DNA of 8,601 bases from Nitrososphaeria archaeon (GTDB lineage: Archaea; Thermoproteota; Nitrososphaeria; Nitrososphaerales; Nitrososphaeraceae): positions 1 to 8,601 of the forward strand of contig JAJPIN010000247.1 in NCBI GenBank assembly GCA_021324715.1. The letters run 5' to 3'. The notes under the pieces are model-generated. The model was not told the DNA's origin, searched no databases, and saw only the letters and a program-made list of their open reading frames with translations. Both the position numbers and the translations under genes were made by a program. Positions within the stretch are counted from its first letter, which is position 1, and each line of letters starts with the position of its first letter. This document shows positions 6,652-8,601 of this stretch, one piece after another.

Positions 6652-6691
6652 TCTGCCACCTTTCCCTCGTGAAATGGCAGATATTCCGCCA
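6652..6691 (-). ncRNA. candidate structured RNA element with two mutually exclusive hairpins
   Basis: Three related 7-mers lie within 40 nt. The middle arm (TGGCAGA on the plus strand, 6675-6681) pairs perfectly with TCTGCCA at 6652-6658. That stem continues inward with TTTC/GAAA (6661-6664 with 6671-6674) after a two-base bulge, making an 11-bp hairpin with a 6-nt loop. The same middle arm can instead pair with 6685-6691 across a 3-nt loop. In a minus-strand RNA this second stem is unbroken (six Watson-Crick pairs and one G-U), whereas on the plus strand it has an A-C mismatch, which favours a minus-strand transcript. The element begins about 24 nt after the stop of the 70-residue gene, so it could be in that gene's 3' region. 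It belongs to no RNA family I recognise. Confidence 0.35.
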
Positions 6692-6714
6692 CCAGTTTGA
6701 TTTCAAGTAAAACG

Positions 6715-6927
6715 TCAGCTGGGATTAAGGGCCTTCCATACTTGATGCAAGTCCTCCTCTAACTCTTGTCCAAGTTTCTTTTGCCTGGGGTCATCGTGGT
6801 CACCAAATTTCCCGTCAATAAACCCATTAACACATTCTTTTAGAAATATCACGGCATCATTTGATATGTTAACATTAACAATTTTTTGGCCACCAATAAC
6901 GAATGGCTCTGATTGCATATCTAGCAT
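6715..6927 (-). CDS. small hypothetical protein, 70 residues
   Basis: An open frame from ATG at 6927 encodes a 70-residue acidic soluble protein. An N-terminal part with alternating hydrophobic residues (about 8-21, probably beta strands) is followed by a helix-prone part (about 22-35), a polar linker with GKFGDHDD (39-46), and a Lys/Glu-rich C-terminal helix ending in a Trp (QVWKALNPS). There is no signal peptide, membrane segment, cysteine pair or motif that I recognise. A TATA-like box sits at correct spacing upstream, which supports real expression. An alternative start is the second Met at residue 4. The membrane protein gene upstream on the same strand ends 61 nt before it. Function unknown. 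Confidence 0.6.
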   Translation of the reverse strand: MLDMQSEPFVIGGQKIVNVNISNDAVIFLKECVNGFIDGKFGDHDDPRQKKLGQELEEDLHQVWKALNPS

Positions 6928-6935
6928 AGTGTAAT

Positions 6936-6953
6936 CTAAATTTTAGAATTTAG
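6936..6953. repeat. inverted repeat between TATA box and start of the 70-residue gene
   Basis: CTAAATT (6936-6942) and AATTTAG (6947-6953) are perfectly complementary around TTAG. The repeat sits 9-26 nt before the ATG at 6927 and next to the TATA-like box at 6956-6964, where a bound repressor would block transcription. It could equally be part of the 3' end of the upstream membrane protein transcript. Its A/T-rich content limits confidence. Confidence 0.35.
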
Positions 6954-6955
6954 TG

Positions 6956-6964
6956 AAAATAAAA
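6956..6964 (-). promoter_or_regulatory. TATA-like box of the 70-residue gene
   Basis: TTTTATTTT on the minus strand is centred about 33 nt before the ATG at 6927, consistent with a short-leader archaeal promoter. It overlaps no gene, lying in the 61-nt gap after the membrane protein gene. Confidence 0.45.
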
Positions 6965-6988
6965 CTTACTGTCTTATCGCCTCGTGAT

Positions 6989-7684
6989 CTACTTTTCAGA
7001 AATGTTTTCTCTTCCTTCATTGATTAAATTGTATCGAATGAGTATCCTTCTATTTATTCCTATTAACAAGCCGACAGAAATCATTAAAAGCAAATCAAAT
7101 ACTATGGTTGCAAGGAATACTGTAGAATCACTAGCATAAATTATTCCCCGTCGGCTTGAGCCGAACAAACTACCAATAAACAAGATAGATATTATGATAC
7201 GAGATGTTGTTCCTATTACAAACACAGCATGTATATGTCCTGCACCCTTTACATAAATAGAAGCAGACTTGGATTCCTTCCAGAACGACATGAGGCGATT
7301 TGAATGCAAATATGAATATTGTTGTAAACCAAAAAACACAATCAGATAAGGACCAAGATACAAAATTGGGACGTGAACATGATAGTGGGATTCAAAGATT
7401 ACAATAGAACTTAAAGCCAAAAAGAAAATGGACTCGACTATAATTTTCGGCTTCGTTACCTTTCTTCCATGTTTAATCCATTTGAGCCTGGTAAGAATTA
7501 GAATTATGATTGCTATGCTATACATGCTATATAGTAAAAGCCTATCTATTTTGACTCCATACGGTGGTAACGACTTCTGTGCATCTGATAGATGGAGTTT
7601 CGTGGAATCAACATTGTTAAAGGTAAAGGCATATGTAGTTTGTATTTGTGATAGTATAAAGCAAATAATAATTATAATTAACAC
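6989..7684 (-). CDS. membrane protein with signal peptide and histidine clusters, unknown function
   Basis: A 231-residue protein reading from GTG at 7684. No other start codon occurs upstream before a stop, and a TATA box at 7716-7722 fits this start. A hydrophobic N-terminus (1-19, ending TTYA before FTFN) looks like a signal peptide or signal anchor. An external segment of about 28 residues follows. Five membrane helices are predicted at about 48-67, 80-97, 105-121, 152-173 and 187-210. Positive-inside charge places the basic loop 68-80 in the cytoplasm. Two histidine clusters stand out: SHYHVH (99-104), in the short outer loop before helix 3, and GHIH (149-152), at the inner start of helix 4. 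They might bind a metal or haem, but on this topology they lie on opposite faces. I do not recognise a family. The next gene downstream is the 70-residue orphan. Confidence 0.75.
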   Translation of the reverse strand: MLIIIIICFILSQIQTTYAFTFNNVDSTKLHLSDAQKSLPPYGVKIDRLLLYSMYSIAIIILILTRLKWIKHGRKVTKPKIIVESIFFLALSSIVIFESHYHVHVPILYLGPYLIVFFGLQQYSYLHSNRLMSFWKESKSASIYVKGAGHIHAVFVIGTTSRIIISILFIGSLFGSSRRGIIYASDSTVFLATIVFDLLLMISVGLLIGINRRILIRYNLINEGRENISEK

Positions 7685-7715
7685 GAGTAAAGGTGTCCAA
7701 TTTTCCGTATTGATG

Positions 7716-7722
7716 CTATATG
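7716..7722 (-). promoter_or_regulatory. TATA box of the GTG-start membrane protein gene
   Basis: CATATAG on the minus strand is centred about 35 nt before the GTG at 7684. The predicted transcript would begin fewer than ten bases before the start codon, which helps decide for the GTG start. Confidence 0.5.
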
Positions 7723-7954
7723 GTTTTCTAATTATTCTATTACACCATAGGTAAGGCTAGTATCATCCGATTTTAGATTTCCTACTCATCTAATCCTTTC
7801 TCTGTTTTTGGTGCTCAAAAAGCTTTTAGCAGCTATTATAGATGGATGATATTCTTCTTTCTGCATTTGATTAGTCAGGCAGAGGACAAACTTCAGGCCC
7901 TTTGAGAAATGAGCAGTCTTAATTCTCAGTATTAATTATGCAATGCAAATGGTC

Positions 7955-7992
7955 TGTGCGGGACGTCAATGAATGGCAAATCGTCCCACACA
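7955..7992 (-). ncRNA. long G/C-rich hairpin, candidate structured RNA
   Basis: TGTGCGGGACG (7955-7965) and CGTCCCACACA (7982-7992) pair over 11 positions with one mismatch around a 16-nt loop. On the plus strand the odd position is C-A; in a minus-strand RNA it becomes G-U, so only the minus transcript has an unbroken 11-bp stem. The arms are clearly richer in G/C than the surrounding A/T-rich DNA, making this the strongest hairpin in the window. No T-tract follows on either strand, so it is not a typical terminator. It lies about 270 nt upstream of the membrane protein gene and 150 nt upstream of the cupredoxin gene. A double-stranded protein site is the alternative. Confidence 0.35.
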
Positions 7993-8107
7993 TGTGACTT
8001 TTACTATTGAACCGTAGTGCATTAGTCATTGATTTGATTCTTTAAAAACTTTCAATTCATTTGCGATATGTCGTCATTATTTCCGTGTCATTAAGCACGT
8101 TTTTCAA

Positions 8108-8115
8108 GTTTATTA
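8108..8115 (+). promoter_or_regulatory. TATA-like box of the cupredoxin gene
   Basis: GTTTATTA is centred about 29 nt before the first ATG of the cupredoxin gene at 8141, the spacing of a leaderless or near-leaderless archaeal promoter. A GGAG just before the ATG pair is too close to act as a normal Shine-Dalgarno for the first of them. Confidence 0.45.
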
Positions 8116-8140
8116 GAATGTCTACATATAGACATGGAGA

Positions 8141-8601
8141 ATGATGTTTACAAAGAATTTAGATGCAAAAAGAGGAATCAAAGTGGCTGCCATGACCTTG
8201 ATAGTTATTTCAGGATTGACGCTTCTAGCACCAACCGTCATAATGGCATCCGCCCAGTCATCGGTCACAGAGGTTAGCGCACCAGGAGTAAAGCCAAATG
8301 AATATTATATCTTTACCCAAGAACTAAATGCCGACGAAGCGAAACTTGGTGTGCCAGTTGCGGTGTATACATTAACAAACATTATAGTCCACAAGGGGGA
8401 CAATGTAACAATTCATTTCTACAATACTGCAGACGAAGCGAAAGATAGACACACATTCACTATGCAATCACCCTACAAGACGAATCACGATCTGGCTGGT
8501 GGGGAGAATGCAACATTTACATTCAAGGCTGATACGGTCGGTGGTTTTACCTATTACTGCACATACGATCTGCCAAGTATGATAGGGCACTTGGAAGTCC
8601 T
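8141..8601 (+). CDS. exported cupredoxin-domain protein, partial (C-terminus beyond the right edge)
   Basis: A frame opens at a double ATG (8141 or 8144) right after an in-frame stop at 8129 and runs off the edge after 153 codons. The N-terminus has basic residues (K10, R11, K14) and a hydrophobic run at about 15-36 ending in ASA before Q39, a typical Sec signal peptide, so the protein works outside the membrane. The rest is a small beta-barrel of cupredoxin type: NIIVHKGDNVTIHF (80-93), RHTFTM (103-108) with the first His ligand H104, a GGENATFTFKAD strand (120-131), then YYCTYDLPSMIGHLEV (138-153). C140 and M147 fit a type-1 copper site, but the Cys+3 position, normally His, is Asp (D143). 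Ammonia-oxidising archaea use many such blue-copper proteins as electron carriers. Copper binding here is uncertain because of D143. Confidence 0.8.
   Translation, partial: MMFTKNLDAKRGIKVAAMTLIVISGLTLLAPTVIMASAQSSVTEVSAPGVKPNEYYIFTQELNADEAKLGVPVAVYTLTNIIVHKGDNVTIHFYNTADEAKDRHTFTMQSPYKTNHDLAGGENATFTFKADTVGGFTYYCTYDLPSMIGHLEV

Larger units (their letters stand above)
6393..6714. other. 322-nt intergenic region rich in inverted repeats upstream of argH
   Basis: No protein-coding frame of useful length is seen on either strand. The end near argH holds its TATA box. The rest contains four short perfect or near-perfect inverted repeats (6497-6515, 6590-6606, 6652-6681 and 6675-6691), the last two sharing an arm. 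A T-tract on the minus strand (complement of the A-run near 6527-6531) could end a minus-strand transcript arriving from the 70-residue gene. The stretch could be a 3' untranslated region, a small structured RNA or an operator region; it does not match a tRNA, 5S, SRP or RNase P RNA that I can recognise. Confidence 0.4.
7685..8140. other. 456-nt intergenic region without a convincing gene
   Basis: This region separates the membrane protein gene (minus) from the cupredoxin gene (plus), so it contains both promoters at its ends. Between them are a long hairpin (7955-7992), a minor inverted repeat (TGAGAA at 7903-7908 with TTCTCA at 7923-7928) and a plain AAAAGCTTTT palindrome near 7818. The longest reading frames are under about 50 codons and lack sensible starts. 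No tRNA or mobile element is seen. Confidence 0.5.

Noticed and set aside
6640..6700. RNase P RNA or SRP RNA fragment (GAGGGAAAGG on the minus strand resembles an RNase P core string)
   Set aside because: The other conserved regions of either RNA are absent and the gap is too small for a complete copy.
7786..7866. 26-codon minus-strand ORF beginning MQKEEYHPS
   Set aside because: Very short, no promoter or ribosome site at the right spacing, no recognisable similarity; chance is the simplest explanation.
7903..7928. Inverted repeat TGAGAA/TTCTCA as a regulatory hairpin
   Set aside because: Six-pair arms with a 14-nt loop are expected by chance in a gap this long.

Overview
The window is low-GC archaeal chromosome. 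An archaeal Rpo12 zinc ribbon, prefoldin alpha, an archaeal FtsY, paired arginine-biosynthesis enzymes and a secreted cupredoxin together suggest an ammonia-oxidising thaumarchaeon (class Nitrososphaeria, perhaps a low-GC Nitrososphaerales lineage). That placement is inferred from protein style and gene mix; no marker gene in the window proves it. Most genes have an A/T-rich TATA-like box about 25-50 nt before the start codon and no clear Shine-Dalgarno, consistent with short-leader or leaderless archaeal transcription.

Left part (1-1154, minus strand): the N-terminal part of the RNA polymerase subunit Rpo12 (rpoP) runs off the left edge. Upstream of it lies a DHH/DHHA1-family phosphoesterase. 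Centre left (1355-4797, plus strand): a four-helix membrane protein of unknown function is followed by pfdA (prefoldin alpha), ftsY (SRP receptor GTPase) and argF (ornithine carbamoyltransferase). ftsY begins with TTG 20 nt after pfdA and overlaps argF by 17 nt, so these three look like one operon joining chaperone, protein targeting and arginine synthesis. FtsY has an unusual acidic tail of about 160 residues after its GTPase domain.

Centre right (4896-6392, minus strand): argH (argininosuccinate lyase) converges on argF. ArgF makes citrulline and ArgH performs the last step to arginine; argininosuccinate synthase (argG) is not in the window. Right part: a 322-nt gap before argH is rich in inverted repeats, including two mutually exclusive hairpins. 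It is followed by a 70-residue orphan protein and a secreted or membrane protein with a GTG start (both minus). A 456-nt gap holds one very strong hairpin, and a signal-peptide-bearing cupredoxin (plus) runs off the right edge. This cupredoxin has Asp where a type-1 copper protein normally has a His ligand.

Most of the window is ordinary housekeeping. The parts least explained by known genes are the two hairpin-bearing gaps, the FtsY tail and the altered cupredoxin site. I see no CRISPR array, insertion sequence, tRNA or rRNA.
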